Both the position numbers and the translations under genes were made by a program. The notes below the pieces were generated by a model. It was given only the letters and a program-made list of their open reading frames with translations. It was not told the origin of the DNA and made no database searches. A stretch of DNA of 34,159 nucleotides. Origin: an uncultured Lachnospiraceae bacterium. Its GTDB lineage: Bacteria; Bacillota; Clostridia; Lachnospirales; Lachnospiraceae. Location: NCBI GenBank assembly GCA_900316165.1, contig ONBW01000022.1:1-34159 (forward strand). The letters run 5' to 3'. Shown in pieces: positions 6,096-15,600 of this stretch. Each line of letters begins with the position of its first letter. Within the stretch, counting starts at the first letter, position 1.

Positions 6096-8228
6096 TTACA
6101 CAGACGCTTCAATTACCGAGTCACCCTTCTTCAGCCTGATTCCGATGTTTCCGACAGAATTCTTGTGCATCAGCGGGAAGTCGGCTGCACTTATCTGAGC
6201 TTTGTGCTTTTTCTCAGTCCGCAGGGTTACCACATCATCAGGTCCTAAGACACCAACTGCCACAAGGCTGTCGTCATCCCTGAACTTCGTGGCTGCAATC
6301 GTCTTACGGTTCGATTCGAATTCATCACCGTTTACTTTCTTAATAATACCCCTTTTCGTGACAAAATACATCTCTTTTCCGAGAATTTCTGAAAGCGTTC
6401 CAACAAAAACTGCATTCTCCTTCGAGCCGTCGAAGTTGCTGACGTTGTCGACCGGCTCGCCCTTGTCTCGGAACTTACCGAGCGGCAGGTCTAAGACCTT
6501 CAGCGTGTCGGCATTTCCGGTGTCGGTAAATATAATCAGCTTGTCTGTATTTTTACAAAAAATAACCCGCTTGCTTTCTGAATCCGCGGCCTCCTTATTC
6601 CTCTCGTATGTCGGCAAATCGATGCCCCTGGCGTAGCCGAACCTGTCGATCAGAACAATCATGTCCATCTCCTCGATAGGCTTTTCGACGATAACTGCCT
6701 CCTCGACATTGTCGATTGTGGTCTTTCTTGGAATGGCGTACTCTTTTTTAAGGACCTTCAGATCATCGATTATGACCTTTGTCATCGACTCGCGATTCTC
6801 GAGGATATCGGTGTATGTGGCGATATTTGCCATCGTCTTGTCATACTCCTCGCGGAGTGCCTGAATCTCGAGGCCGATAAGACGATACAGCCTCATATCG
6901 AGGATTGCGTCAGCCTGCTTTTTTGTAAAAAGTAAGGTCTTCGCTGCCTTTTCAGATGTCTTCGTCTTGAACTTTATGCCGTCAGTTTTACCCTCGACAA
7001 GGCAGGCCTCTGCCATGGCGCGGTCCTTACTGCCACGGAGGATTTCAATGATCAGGTCGATGCAGTCGCAGGCCTTGATAAGTCCTTCCTGAATTTCCTT
7101 CTTCTCACGCTCCTTGTTGAGGAGAGTCGTATATTTTCTCGTTGCAAGCTCATACTGGAAGTCGACATGATGCCTGATTATCGGCACAAGTCCTAAGGTC
7201 TCAGGACGGCCGTCGCAGACACAGAGCATATTGACACCGAAGGTGTCCTCAAGCTTTGTCTTCTTGTATAAGAGATTGATGAAGTTTTCGACATCTGCGC
7301 CTTTTTTCAGGTCGATGACGATTCTTATGCCCTCTTTTGAGGACTGGTTTGAAATATCTGAAATGTCGTTTGTCAGGTGATTCTCCTGAAGGGCGGCGAC
7401 ATCTCCTAAGAATTTTCCGATTCCTGCGCCAATCATAGTGTAAGGGATTTCAGTCACTACGACCTTGGTGTGGCCAGCTTTTCCCGGCTCAGTCTCAACG
7501 CGGCCGCGAAGTTTTATTTTTCCCTGACCAGTAGAATAGATTTCCTCAAGCTCGTCCTTATTCGTTACGATTCCACCTGTCGGGAAATCAGGCCCCTTGA
7601 CGTACTTCATCGCCTGCTTTGTCGACATGTCGGGATTTTTCATGTAGGCGATAACGAGGTCAATAACCTCGCCAGGATTGTGTGTCGGAATCGAGGTCGC
7701 CATTCCTACAGCGATTCCCTCTGCACCGTTTATCAGGATGTTCGGGATACGGACTGGAAGCACGGATGGCTCTTTTTCTGTCTCATCGAAGTTCGGCACG
7801 AAGTCGACTACGTCCTTGTCGAGGTCTGACAAAAATACCTCCTGCGTTACCTTGGCTAGTCTTGCCTCAGTGTATCGCATGGCAGCTGCTCCATCACCCT
7901 CTATTGAGCCAAAATTTCCGTGGCCGTCTACCATAGGAAGCTCTTTTTTGAAATCCTGAGCCATGACTACGAGTGCATCGTAAATAGAAGCGTCGCCGTG
8001 CGGATGGTATTTACCCATTGTATCACCGACGATTCTCGCGCTCTTTCTGTACGGGCCGTTTGCGCGGATGCCCAGCTCATACATATCGTAGAGCGTTCTG
8101 CGCTGTACTGGCTTTAGGCCGTCACGCACATCTGGCAGCGCACGCTGCACGATAACACTCATCGCATAGTCGATATAAGATTTCTGCATTATCTCGGAAT
8201 ATTCCGAATGAATCATTTCCTGTGGCAT
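6096..8228 (-). CDS. parC: Type IIA DNA topoisomerase subunit A (ParC/GyrA family, topo IV-like)
   Basis: A 710-residue subunit that breaks and rejoins DNA. The catalytic tyrosine is Tyr119 in AAAMRYTEARL, and the winged-helix region carries KYHPHGDASIYDAL (residues 73-86). The N-terminal domain is full length (through about residue 490), but the C-terminal beta-propeller is only about 200 residues and lacks the GyrA box: where QRRGG(K/R)G is expected after GYARGIDLPTYE it reads NKEAADSESK. Total length is also short of the usual 800 or more of GyrA. This and the absence of dnaA/recF neighbours favour a second, decatenating (topoisomerase IV-like) enzyme. The family is certain; the GyrA versus ParC choice is inference. 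The B subunit gene lies 90 bases upstream. Confidence 0.85.
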   Translation of the reverse strand: MPQEMIHSEYSEIMQKSYIDYAMSVIVQRALPDVRDGLKPVQRRTLYDMYELGIRANGPYRKSARIVGDTMGKYHPHGDASIYDALVVMAQDFKKELPMVDGHGNFGSIEGDGAAAMRYTEARLAKVTQEVFLSDLDKDVVDFVPNFDETEKEPSVLPVRIPNILINGAEGIAVGMATSIPTHNPGEVIDLVIAYMKNPDMSTKQAMKYVKGPDFPTGGIVTNKDELEEIYSTGQGKIKLRGRVETEPGKAGHTKVVVTEIPYTMIGAGIGKFLGDVAALQENHLTNDISDISNQSSKEGIRIVIDLKKGADVENFINLLYKKTKLEDTFGVNMLCVCDGRPETLGLVPIIRHHVDFQYELATRKYTTLLNKEREKKEIQEGLIKACDCIDLIIEILRGSKDRAMAEACLVEGKTDGIKFKTKTSEKAAKTLLFTKKQADAILDMRLYRLIGLEIQALREEYDKTMANIATYTDILENRESMTKVIIDDLKVLKKEYAIPRKTTIDNVEEAVIVEKPIEEMDMIVLIDRFGYARGIDLPTYERNKEAADSESKRVIFCKNTDKLIIFTDTGNADTLKVLDLPLGKFRDKGEPVDNVSNFDGSKENAVFVGTLSEILGKEMYFVTKRGIIKKVNGDEFESNRKTIAATKFRDDDSLVAVGVLGPDDVVTLRTEKKHKAQISAADFPLMHKNSVGNIGIRLKKGDSVIEASV

Positions 8229-8259
8229 AGTATCCTCTTCTTGCTGCTATTTTTTGTTT

Positions 8260-8298
8260 TTCCGTACCATGTGTCGGTTTTTGACGTTTGGTACGGAA
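8260..8298. repeat. Perfect 10-bp inverted repeat between the topoisomerase genes
   Basis: TTCCGTACCA (8260-8269) and TGGTACGGAA (8289-8298) are exact inverted repeats with a 19-base loop holding a further GTC/GAC pair. No T-run follows on the minus strand (an A-rich stretch does), so it is not a standard terminator for the B subunit gene. It could be an mRNA processing or stabilising stem. Confidence 0.7.
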
Positions 8299-8318
8299 TT
8301 CAAGACATATCATGCTGC

Positions 8319-10250
8319 TTACAAGTCCAGCTCTGCTTCCTTTGCATGCTTGTGGATGAAATTACGTCGTGGTGTGACGTCGTTTCCCATCAGCATCTCT
8401 GTGACGTCGCTGGCCATGCGGCCGTCCTCAATTTCAACCTTACGGAGCTTTCTTCTGTCAGGGTCGAGTGTCGTCTCCCAGAGCTGCTCGGCATCCATCT
8501 CACCAAGACCTTTGTAACGCTGGAGAGTGAACGGACCCTTGTGCTTTTTTCTGTATTCGGCCAAGGCCTCGTCATCGTATAGGTATTCTTCCTTGCCCTT
8601 CTTCGGCATAGCCTTGTAAAGAGGTGGCATAGCTATATACACATGCCCCTCATAGATAAGCTCCGGCATAAAACGATAGAAAAGAGTCAGCAACAATGTC
8701 GCGATATGAGCACCATCGACATCGGCATCGGCCATGATAATAATCTTGTCGTAGCGAAGCTTTGTGATGTCAAAGTCATTGCCGTAGCCCTCGGAAAAGC
8801 CGCAGCCAAAGGCATTGATCATCGTCTTAATCTCGGCGTTCGCAAGAACCTTATCGATAGAAGCCTTTTCGACGTTCAGGATTTTTCCACGGATAGGAAG
8901 AATGGCCTGATACATACGATTTCTCGCGGTCTTCGCGGAGCCGCCTGCCGAATCTCCCTCGACTATGAATATCTCACACTTCGAAGCATCTCTGCTCTCG
9001 CAGTTCGCAAGCTTACCATTCGAGTCGAATGAATACTTCTGCTTTGTCAGCAGATTTGTCTTCGCCTTCTCCTCAGTCTTTCTGATTTTGGCGGCCTTCT
9101 GCGCGCAGTCAATGACAGCCTTAAGCGTATCGACATTCCTGTCGAAATAGAGAACAACCTGCTCATTTACAACTGTTGAAACCGCCTTCGCAGCATCCTG
9201 GTTGTCAAGCTTTGTCTTTGTCTGTCCCTCGAACCTCGGGTCCGGATGCTTGATAGAAATGACAGCCGTCATTCCGTTCCTGACATCGGCGCCTGTGAAG
9301 TTCGCATCCTTATCCTTTAAGATTCCAAGAGTTCTCGCGTATGAGTTTATTACTGTTGTAAAAATAGTCTTGAACCCGGTAATGTGCGTTCCGCCCTCTG
9401 CATTGTAGATATTGTTGCAGAAACCCATGATATTCTCGTGGAATTCATTAACGAACTGGAACGCGACATCTACCTGAATTCCATCACTCTCACCGCTAAG
9501 AGTCACGATATCTGTAACTGGCTCATTATTTGCATTCAAATCCCTGATAAATCCAGAGAGTCCGTCCTCCTCGTGGAAAGTAATGTGCTCATCCATACCC
9601 TCGCGGTTATCATCATAGATAATTGTCAGCGCAGGGTTCAGGTATGCAGTCTCATGCAGACGGCTCTTTATCTCGTCCTCTTTGAATCTTGTTTTTTCAA
9701 AAATAGTCGGATCCGGCAGAAACGTGATTTTCGTTCCGGTTTTCTTTGTGTCTCCAATTATAGGAAGCAGGCCTTTTTCAAGCTTTAAAACTGGCTTGCC
9801 CTTCTCGTATCTGTCGTGATAGATGTGTCCCTCACGGCTAATCTCTACGTCCATGTACGTTGAAAGTGCATTGACTACTGATGAACCTACGCCGTGCAGT
9901 CCTCCTGAGGTCTTGTAGACAGAGTGGTCGAATTTTCCTCCGGCGTGCAGCGTCGTAAACACTACTCTCTCTGCAGAAACTCCTTTTGCATGCATTCCGA
10001 CTGGAATTCCACGGCCGTTATCAGTAACTGTACATGAACCGTCGTTATTCAAGGTCACGTAGATCGTATCACAATAACCTGCGAGATGCTCGTCGACTGA
10101 GTTGTCGACGATCTCGTAAATCATGTGATTTAAGCCTTTTCTGGTCGTAGAACCTATATACATGCCGGGGCGGACCCGAACAGCCTCGAGTCCCTCGAGA
10201 ACTGCAATCGAATCCGCACCATAATCTTCTTCAGCTGATTTCTTACCCAT
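8319..10250 (-). CDS. parE: Type IIA DNA topoisomerase subunit B (ParE/GyrB family)
   Basis: A 643-residue ATPase subunit. The GHKL ATP site is visible as YEIVDNSVDEHLAG (residues 45-58), DNGRGIP (77-83) and GGLHGVGSSVVNAL. The Toprim domain has EGDSAGGSAK and DADVDGAHI, which bind magnesium. The C-terminus has the family motif RYKGLGEMDAEQLW and ends shortly after PRRNFI. Length fits GyrB or ParE of Gram-positives (no long E. coli-type insert). The SD CAGGAG lies upstream of the ATG. It pairs with the A-subunit gene downstream; because that partner lacks a GyrA box I favour ParE. A short gap of 53 bases separates it from ilvA, so readthrough from the ilvA promoter is possible. Confidence 0.85.
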   Translation of the reverse strand: MGKKSAEEDYGADSIAVLEGLEAVRVRPGMYIGSTTRKGLNHMIYEIVDNSVDEHLAGYCDTIYVTLNNDGSCTVTDNGRGIPVGMHAKGVSAERVVFTTLHAGGKFDHSVYKTSGGLHGVGSSVVNALSTYMDVEISREGHIYHDRYEKGKPVLKLEKGLLPIIGDTKKTGTKITFLPDPTIFEKTRFKEDEIKSRLHETAYLNPALTIIYDDNREGMDEHITFHEEDGLSGFIRDLNANNEPVTDIVTLSGESDGIQVDVAFQFVNEFHENIMGFCNNIYNAEGGTHITGFKTIFTTVINSYARTLGILKDKDANFTGADVRNGMTAVISIKHPDPRFEGQTKTKLDNQDAAKAVSTVVNEQVVLYFDRNVDTLKAVIDCAQKAAKIRKTEEKAKTNLLTKQKYSFDSNGKLANCESRDASKCEIFIVEGDSAGGSAKTARNRMYQAILPIRGKILNVEKASIDKVLANAEIKTMINAFGCGFSEGYGNDFDITKLRYDKIIIMADADVDGAHIATLLLTLFYRFMPELIYEGHVYIAMPPLYKAMPKKGKEEYLYDDEALAEYRKKHKGPFTLQRYKGLGEMDAEQLWETTLDPDRRKLRKVEIEDGRMASDVTEMLMGNDVTPRRNFIHKHAKEAELDL

Positions 10251-10303
10251 AAAATCTCCTGATACTTCTTTACTCTCCGCCTTTTTTTATCTAAGACACT
10301 AAA

Positions 10304-11515
10304 TCACAGCTGTGTTCTTACTATCTTTGGTTTGTAGCCGCCCTTTTCAAGCGCGTCGATGATCTGCGCCTTGTGGTCAGAGCCAAAGGCCTCGAGTGTA
10401 ATGCGAAGTTCAACCTGGGCGCTGCGGTTTACGGCAACAAACTGGTTGTGCTCGAGCTTGATAACATTACCCTGCTGGGCTGCGATAGTCTCCGCTACGG
10501 CAGCAAGCTCACCCGGCTTGTCCGGAAGCAGAACAGAAACGGTGAAAATTCTGTCTCTCATGATAAGTCCCTGCTGAACAACAGATGACATCGTGATGAT
10601 ATCCATGTTACCACCGGAGAGGATGCAGGCGACATTCTTGTTTCTGCACTTCAGCTGTCTTGCAGCGGCAACAGAGAGAAGACCAGAATTCTCAACAATC
10701 ATCTTGTGGTTCTCGACCATATCGAGGAAGGCAACGATGAGCTCATCATCGCGGACAGTCAGAATATCATCGATATTTTTCTTGATGTATGGGAAGATGT
10801 GTGAGCCAGGTGTCTTTACAGCAGTACCATCAGCGATAGTATCTACATGATCAAGAGTAGTAACCTCACCGTTCTTTAATGACTCCTTCATGCAGGCAGC
10901 TCCGGCTGGTTCTACACCGATAACCTTAATCTTCGGATTGATAAGCTTTGCAAGAGTGGAAACACCGGTAGCAAGTCCGCCGCCACCGATAGGAACAAGG
11001 ATGTAATCCACAAGAGGAAGCTCCTGAATGATCTCCATAGCGATAGTTCCCTGACCAGTAGCTACGACAGGATCGTCGAACGGATGAATGAAGGTGTATC
11101 CCTTCTCCTTTGCGAGCTGAAGCGCGTATTCACAGGCGTCGTCATAGACATCACCATGAAGAACAACCTCAGCGCCATAACTCTTTGTACGGTTAACCTT
11201 TATAAGAGGTGTAGTCGTAGGCATTACGATTACAGCCTTGCAGCCAAAGTGCTTTGCGGCGTAGGCTACACCCTGAGCGTGGTTTCCAGCAGAGGCAGTG
11301 ATAAGTCCCTTTGCTCTCTCTTCGTCTGATAAGGTAGAGATCTTATAATAAGCTCCTCTAACCTTATAGGCTCCAGTTCTCTGAAGGTTCTCAGGCTTCA
11401 GGTAGATCTTATTCCCTGTCTGAGCGCTGAAATAGTCACTGTAAACCAGCTTGGTCTCCAAAGTGACCTCATGGACCTTCTTGTACGCCTCGTCAAAGTC
11501 TTCTCTTGTAAGCAT
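10304..11515 (-). CDS. ilvA: Threonine ammonia-lyase with C-terminal ACT domain
   Basis: A 403-residue PLP enzyme that deaminates threonine to 2-oxobutanoate, the entry to isoleucine synthesis. The PLP lysine is Lys51 in RTGAYKVRGAY, and the phosphate-binding glycine loop is PIGGGGLATG. The last 80 residues form one ACT-like regulatory domain (VSVLLPDKPGELAAV...). This is the shorter form with one ACT domain, in which catabolic and biosynthetic types cannot be told apart by sequence alone. The start at 11515 is chosen because AAAGGA precedes it; an in-frame ATG 54 bases upstream lacks a site. A strong promoter lies at 11553-11582. Confidence 0.9.
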   Translation of the reverse strand: MLTREDFDEAYKKVHEVTLETKLVYSDYFSAQTGNKIYLKPENLQRTGAYKVRGAYYKISTLSDEERAKGLITASAGNHAQGVAYAAKHFGCKAVIVMPTTTPLIKVNRTKSYGAEVVLHGDVYDDACEYALQLAKEKGYTFIHPFDDPVVATGQGTIAMEIIQELPLVDYILVPIGGGGLATGVSTLAKLINPKIKVIGVEPAGAACMKESLKNGEVTTLDHVDTIADGTAVKTPGSHIFPYIKKNIDDILTVRDDELIVAFLDMVENHKMIVENSGLLSVAAARQLKCRNKNVACILSGGNMDIITMSSVVQQGLIMRDRIFTVSVLLPDKPGELAAVAETIAAQQGNVIKLEHNQFVAVNRSAQVELRITLEAFGSDHKAQIIDALEKGGYKPKIVRTQL

Positions 11516-11552
11516 TTTTCTTTTTCCTTTCATTTTTCCGTATATGTGTTCT

Positions 11553-11582
11553 ATTCTATCGCAAGTCAATGTCTTTTGTCAA
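11553..11582 (-). promoter_or_regulatory. Sigma-A promoter of ilvA
   Basis: TTGACA (11577-11582) and TAGAAT (11553-11558) on the minus strand are 18 bases apart. The leader to the ATG at 11515 is about 30 bases, too short for a T-box or attenuator. Confidence 0.7.
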
Positions 11583-11607
11583 ATTTGTGCTATAGGCCTG
11601 CTAATGT

Positions 11608-11724
11608 AGTTCTTCTCGCTAACCTCACGCTTCGCCTTCGGCTTGCGTTCGCTAATCTCGAAGAACGGCCTCGCACAGGATTCGGACTTCGCTTTCAGCT
11701 CGTCCTCATCTCTGTGCTTTCGGT
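11608..11724 (-). repeat. Dispersed palindromic element, copy 1 (ftsY 3' end)
   Basis: 117 bp that align without gaps to 33695-33811 with 90 identical positions. The outer stem GTTCTTC/GAAGAAC (11609-11615/11660-11666) and an inner stem (11628-11630/11645-11647) are conserved by compensating changes in the other copy. The element overlaps the last nine codons and the stop of ftsY. Unlike the second copy, it has no terminator hairpin beside it. Confidence 0.8.
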
Positions 11725-12648
11725 CTCTGTGCTTTCGTCCAGTTCAAACAGCGCCTTCGCGAACTGCTCCGGATCAAACCTCTCGAGGTCCTCGACCTTC
11801 TCGCCGATGCCGATGTACTTGACAGGAATTCCAAGCTCAGTCGCAATCGCGATAGCGATACCGCCCTTCGCGGTTCCGTCCATTTTGGTGAGGACGATGC
11901 CTGTGACATCAGCCACCTTTGAAAAATCCTCTGCCTGGTGCAGGGCGTTCTGCCCGGTCGTCGCATCCACGACAACAAGCGTTTCGCGGTGAGCCTCCGG
12001 GAAATGAGAATCAATAATCTTATTCATTTTGGAGAGCTCGTCCATCAGGTTCTTTTTGTTGTTGAGACGGCCTGCCGTATCGATAAGCAGGCAGTCGGCA
12101 TTCCTTGCCTTTGCGGCAGCAATCGCATCGAAAACAACTGATGAAGGATCAGCGCCCTCGCCAGCTCCGATGATCTCGGCATGAGCTCTTTCGGACCAGA
12201 CCTCAAGCTGCTCCTTTGCGGCAGCGCGGAAGGTATCAGCAGCGGCAATGACCACTTTTTTCCCATTGTCGTGAAGCTTTGCTGCAAGCTTTCCGATGGT
12301 CGTGGTCTTTCCGACACCGTTTACGCCGATTACGAATACAACGGATGTCGTCTCAGTGAAAGCGTAGGCGTCCTCCGGCAGAGCCATTTTTTCGGTGACA
12401 AAATGAACGAAGTATTCACGAAGCGGCCCCGGCTTTTTGATGTGCTCCTTTTTCGCTGCGCTCTTAAGCTCCTCGATAATAGCTTCAGTCGTGTGAACAC
12501 CGATGTCGCCCATGATAAGCGTCTCCTCGAGGTCATCATAGAAGTCGTCGTCTATTTTTTCATGGCCCATAAAGACAGCGTCCATATCAGCGACGAAGCT
12601 GGACCTTGTCTTAAAAAGACCTTCTTTCAATTTCTGAAAAAATCCCAT
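11695..12648 (-). CDS. ftsY: Signal recognition particle receptor FtsY
   Basis: A 317-residue SRP GTPase that docks ribosome-SRP complexes at the membrane. It has a short N-domain (residues 1-90) and a G-domain with GVNGVGKTTT (108-117), the ADTFRAAA insertion-box start, DTAGR, and TKMDGTAKGG near the end. The acidic A-domain of E. coli FtsY is absent, as usual in Gram-positives; the N-terminus MGFFQKLKEGLFKTR can act as an amphipathic membrane anchor. After the family's normal C-terminus (about ALFELD) it carries an extra ESTETESTEMRTS tail encoded largely by a dispersed repeat, with a tandem 15-bp duplication. It follows smc by 18 bases. Confidence 0.95.
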   Translation of the reverse strand: MGFFQKLKEGLFKTRSSFVADMDAVFMGHEKIDDDFYDDLEETLIMGDIGVHTTEAIIEELKSAAKKEHIKKPGPLREYFVHFVTEKMALPEDAYAFTETTSVVFVIGVNGVGKTTTIGKLAAKLHDNGKKVVIAAADTFRAAAKEQLEVWSERAHAEIIGAGEGADPSSVVFDAIAAAKARNADCLLIDTAGRLNNKKNLMDELSKMNKIIDSHFPEAHRETLVVVDATTGQNALHQAEDFSKVADVTGIVLTKMDGTAKGGIAIAIATELGIPVKYIGIGEKVEDLERFDPEQFAKALFELDESTETESTEMRTS

Positions 12649-12666
12649 TCATTCTCCTTAAAAAAA

Positions 12667-15600
12667 TTATTTCAGCTGGTCCTCTATCAGGTTTACTGAG
12701 ACGAGTGTTGAAACGCCCTTCTCCTGCATCGTGATTCCATAGAGCCTGTCGGCCGCGTTCATAGTTCCACGTCTGTGGGTAATGACTATAAACTGCGTGT
12801 GGTCTGTAAGCTTTCCGAGATAATGCGCGAACCTGTCGACATTCGAATCGTCGAGCGCCGCCTCGATCTCGTCCAAAAGACAGAACGGCGACGGATGCAG
12901 GTTCTGTATTGCAAAAAGCAGAGCGATCGCGGTAAGTGACTTCTCACCACCAGACATCTGCATCATGTTCGTAAGCTTTTTGCCAGGAGGAGAGGCGATG
13001 ATATTTATATCAGACTCGAGAATGTCCTCATCATCGGCAAGCGAAATCTTTCCATGGCCGCCGCCAAAGAGCTCCTTAAACGCCTTGTCGAACTCCCTCT
13101 GGATGTCCTTGAAGCCGCTCTCGAACTGCTGCCTCATTCCGACGTCGAGGTCGCTTATAATCGTAAGCAGTTTTTCTTTTGCAGCGAGCAGGTCGTCATG
13201 CTGTGCGCTCATAAAAGTATAACGCTTTGAAATCTCGTCGTATTCCTCGACAGCGTTTACATTGACAGAGCCCATCTCCCTGATATCAGACTGAATGCTC
13301 TTCGACTCCTTTTTAATCTCAGCGAGGTCTGTAAGACTCTCGTCAGCAAGAGCCTCAGCCTCGTGCCTTGTGATCTCGTACTGATCCCACATGTAATTCG
13401 TGAGCTCATTGAATCTCTCAGTATTTTTCTCGATGCGCTGATCGAGCTTTAAGCTCTCCTTCTCGAGAACTGAAATCTCCTGCGAGATGCTCTCACTCTG
13501 GTCAAAAATACCCTGGCTCTTTTTATCAAGCTCATCCTTCTCATCTGTGAGAGCCTTGATCTGGTTCGTCAAATCCTCCTTAAAAGCCCTGCTCTTCTCT
13601 ATTTCAGCCTTAAGGTCCTCTATCTCACGCTTTTTACTCTCTGATTCCTGCGAGCCGGTATCCTTTTTATTTTTAAGGTCCTCCAAGAGCTTCAAGGCAT
13701 TCGCCTCGCTCTCCTTAAAACGGGAAAGCCTGTCATTGGCAGCGGTTATTTTTTCAGTGAGAGAGGCCTTTCGGACTCTGATGTCAGAGAGCTTGTCGTT
13801 AAGCCTCTTGATGCTGCCCTCAATCCTCTTTCTGTCTGCCTCGAGCTGCTTCGTCTTCTCCTCGATATCGCTCTCCTTCAAATGGACTGCCTTTAATTTT
13901 TCATCAAAGGTGCTCTGCTCCTCGTCCATCTGCGCGAGCTTCTTTTTTATCTCGGCCTCTTCGTTTACGATATCCTCGTATGCCTTTGTCTCGTCAGCCT
14001 TCTGATCATTTAGGAGTGAAAGGTCGTGCTCCTTGTTCTTCTTCTCGACGATAAGAGCGTTGTATCTCTCCCTGATCTCCTTCTCTGCATCGGCCGCGTC
14101 CTCTCTATCCTTTGAGGATTCGTCCATGGATTCGTTTATTTTGATCAGGTCATCCTGAAGATTTTTGCACTGCTCATTCAGCTCATCGAGCTGACGCTTG
14201 CGCCCAAGGAGATTTTCGGATCTCCTGTAGGCACCGCCTGTCATGGCGCCGCCCGGCCTCATCGTATCTCCCTCTAAGGTCACGAGATTAAGACTCTGAT
14301 GGTACTTTCTCTCGAGAGCAATCGCATCATCAATAGTATCTACTACGATCGTCCTGCCTAAGAGATATGAAAAAATACCCGCATATTCAGGATCGTGCTT
14401 TACTAAAGTATCGGCCGTTCCGATAACTCCTCTTTCAGAAAATACGCTCTCCGGAATCCTTGAAGCAGAGCCCTTTACAGAGCTTACCGGAAGGAAGGTC
14501 GCACGGCCTGATCTTTCTCTTTTCAGATATCCTATCAGCTGCTTTGCGGTGTTTTCTGTATCGACTACGACGTTTTTTACGCTGCCGCCTAAGGCTATCT
14601 CGATGGCTGTCTCGTATTTCTTCTCGGTGCTTACAAGGTCTGCGACTACTCCGTAAATGCCCGGGTATTCGTGCTTCTTATCCATGACCTGCTTTACAGT
14701 ATTACCAAAGCCCTCGTAGCGCTCCGCAATGTTTCTGATTGATTCAAGCCTTGTGTGGATGACTGAATACTGCTGGCTCTTTTCCTTGAGCTCGATTTTT
14801 AAGGCATCTCGCTTTTCCTCGATTGAAGCCCTGCGCTCTGAGAGGTCATCGAGCTCCTTTTTTACTGAGGAGAGCCTGCTGCCTATCTCCTCGTCCTCTC
14901 TTTTGGCCTGCTCTATCTGCTCGTCTAAATCAGAGCTCTTCTGCTGCCTCGAAAGAAGTCGTGCCGCCGTCTGGCTCTTCTGCAGGGTAAGCTGCTCCTT
15001 TAAGGCCTTGTTCTTTACGATGAGAGCCTCGTGCTCGGACTTCATCGCGTTGACCTCATCAGTGGCCTGGTTAATGCGCTCTATATCCTCGCTCAGCTCA
15101 TCAGCGCTCTTCTCAGCGTTGGTAAGAAGCCTCTGAGTTTCGCTCTCATCCTCCTCTACTGAAGCCTCCTCAGCCTTTAATTCCTTAAGACTGCTCTCAG
15201 CCTCCTCGATATCGTTCTTGTGGGCATCGAGACTTTCAAGTGTCTCCTTACGCCTGTTTTCGAGCTCCTCAGCCGACTGCTTCTCGTACTTAAGCTGCTC
15301 CTTTAAGAGGTTTATCTGGCCCTCTCTCTTCTCGTTTGTGACATCAGCCTGCTGCTTTTTATCACGCAGCTCATCGAGCTCACTCTCTTTAACAGCGATG
15401 CTCTCCTTTAAGCTGTGGAACTGCTGCTTTATGTCGTCACTTTTTTTGTAGAGGTCGTCAAGCTGGCCTTTCGCTATATCCTGGTCAGCGTTTATTTTTT
15501 CATTATCTGAAGAAATTGACTTAGTCTCTAAGAGAAAGGCGTTAATATCCAAGGTCTTTAACCTGTCGCGTTTTTTAAGGTATTCCTTGGCTGTCTCAGC

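Noticed and set aside
8208-8582. Plus-strand frame across the topoisomerase gene junction
   Set aside because: Antisense to conserved C-terminal codons of the B subunit, with no ribosome binding site.
11471-11992. Plus-strand frame of 173 codons across the dispersed repeat and ftsY
   Set aside because: It is antisense to ftsY and ilvA, which are certain genes. Its Arg/Leu-rich part is the palindromic element read on the other strand and recurs at 33681-33893.
13487-14005. Long plus-strand frame within smc
   Set aside because: Ser/Leu-rich shadow of the coiled-coil codons on the opposite strand, with no start signals.
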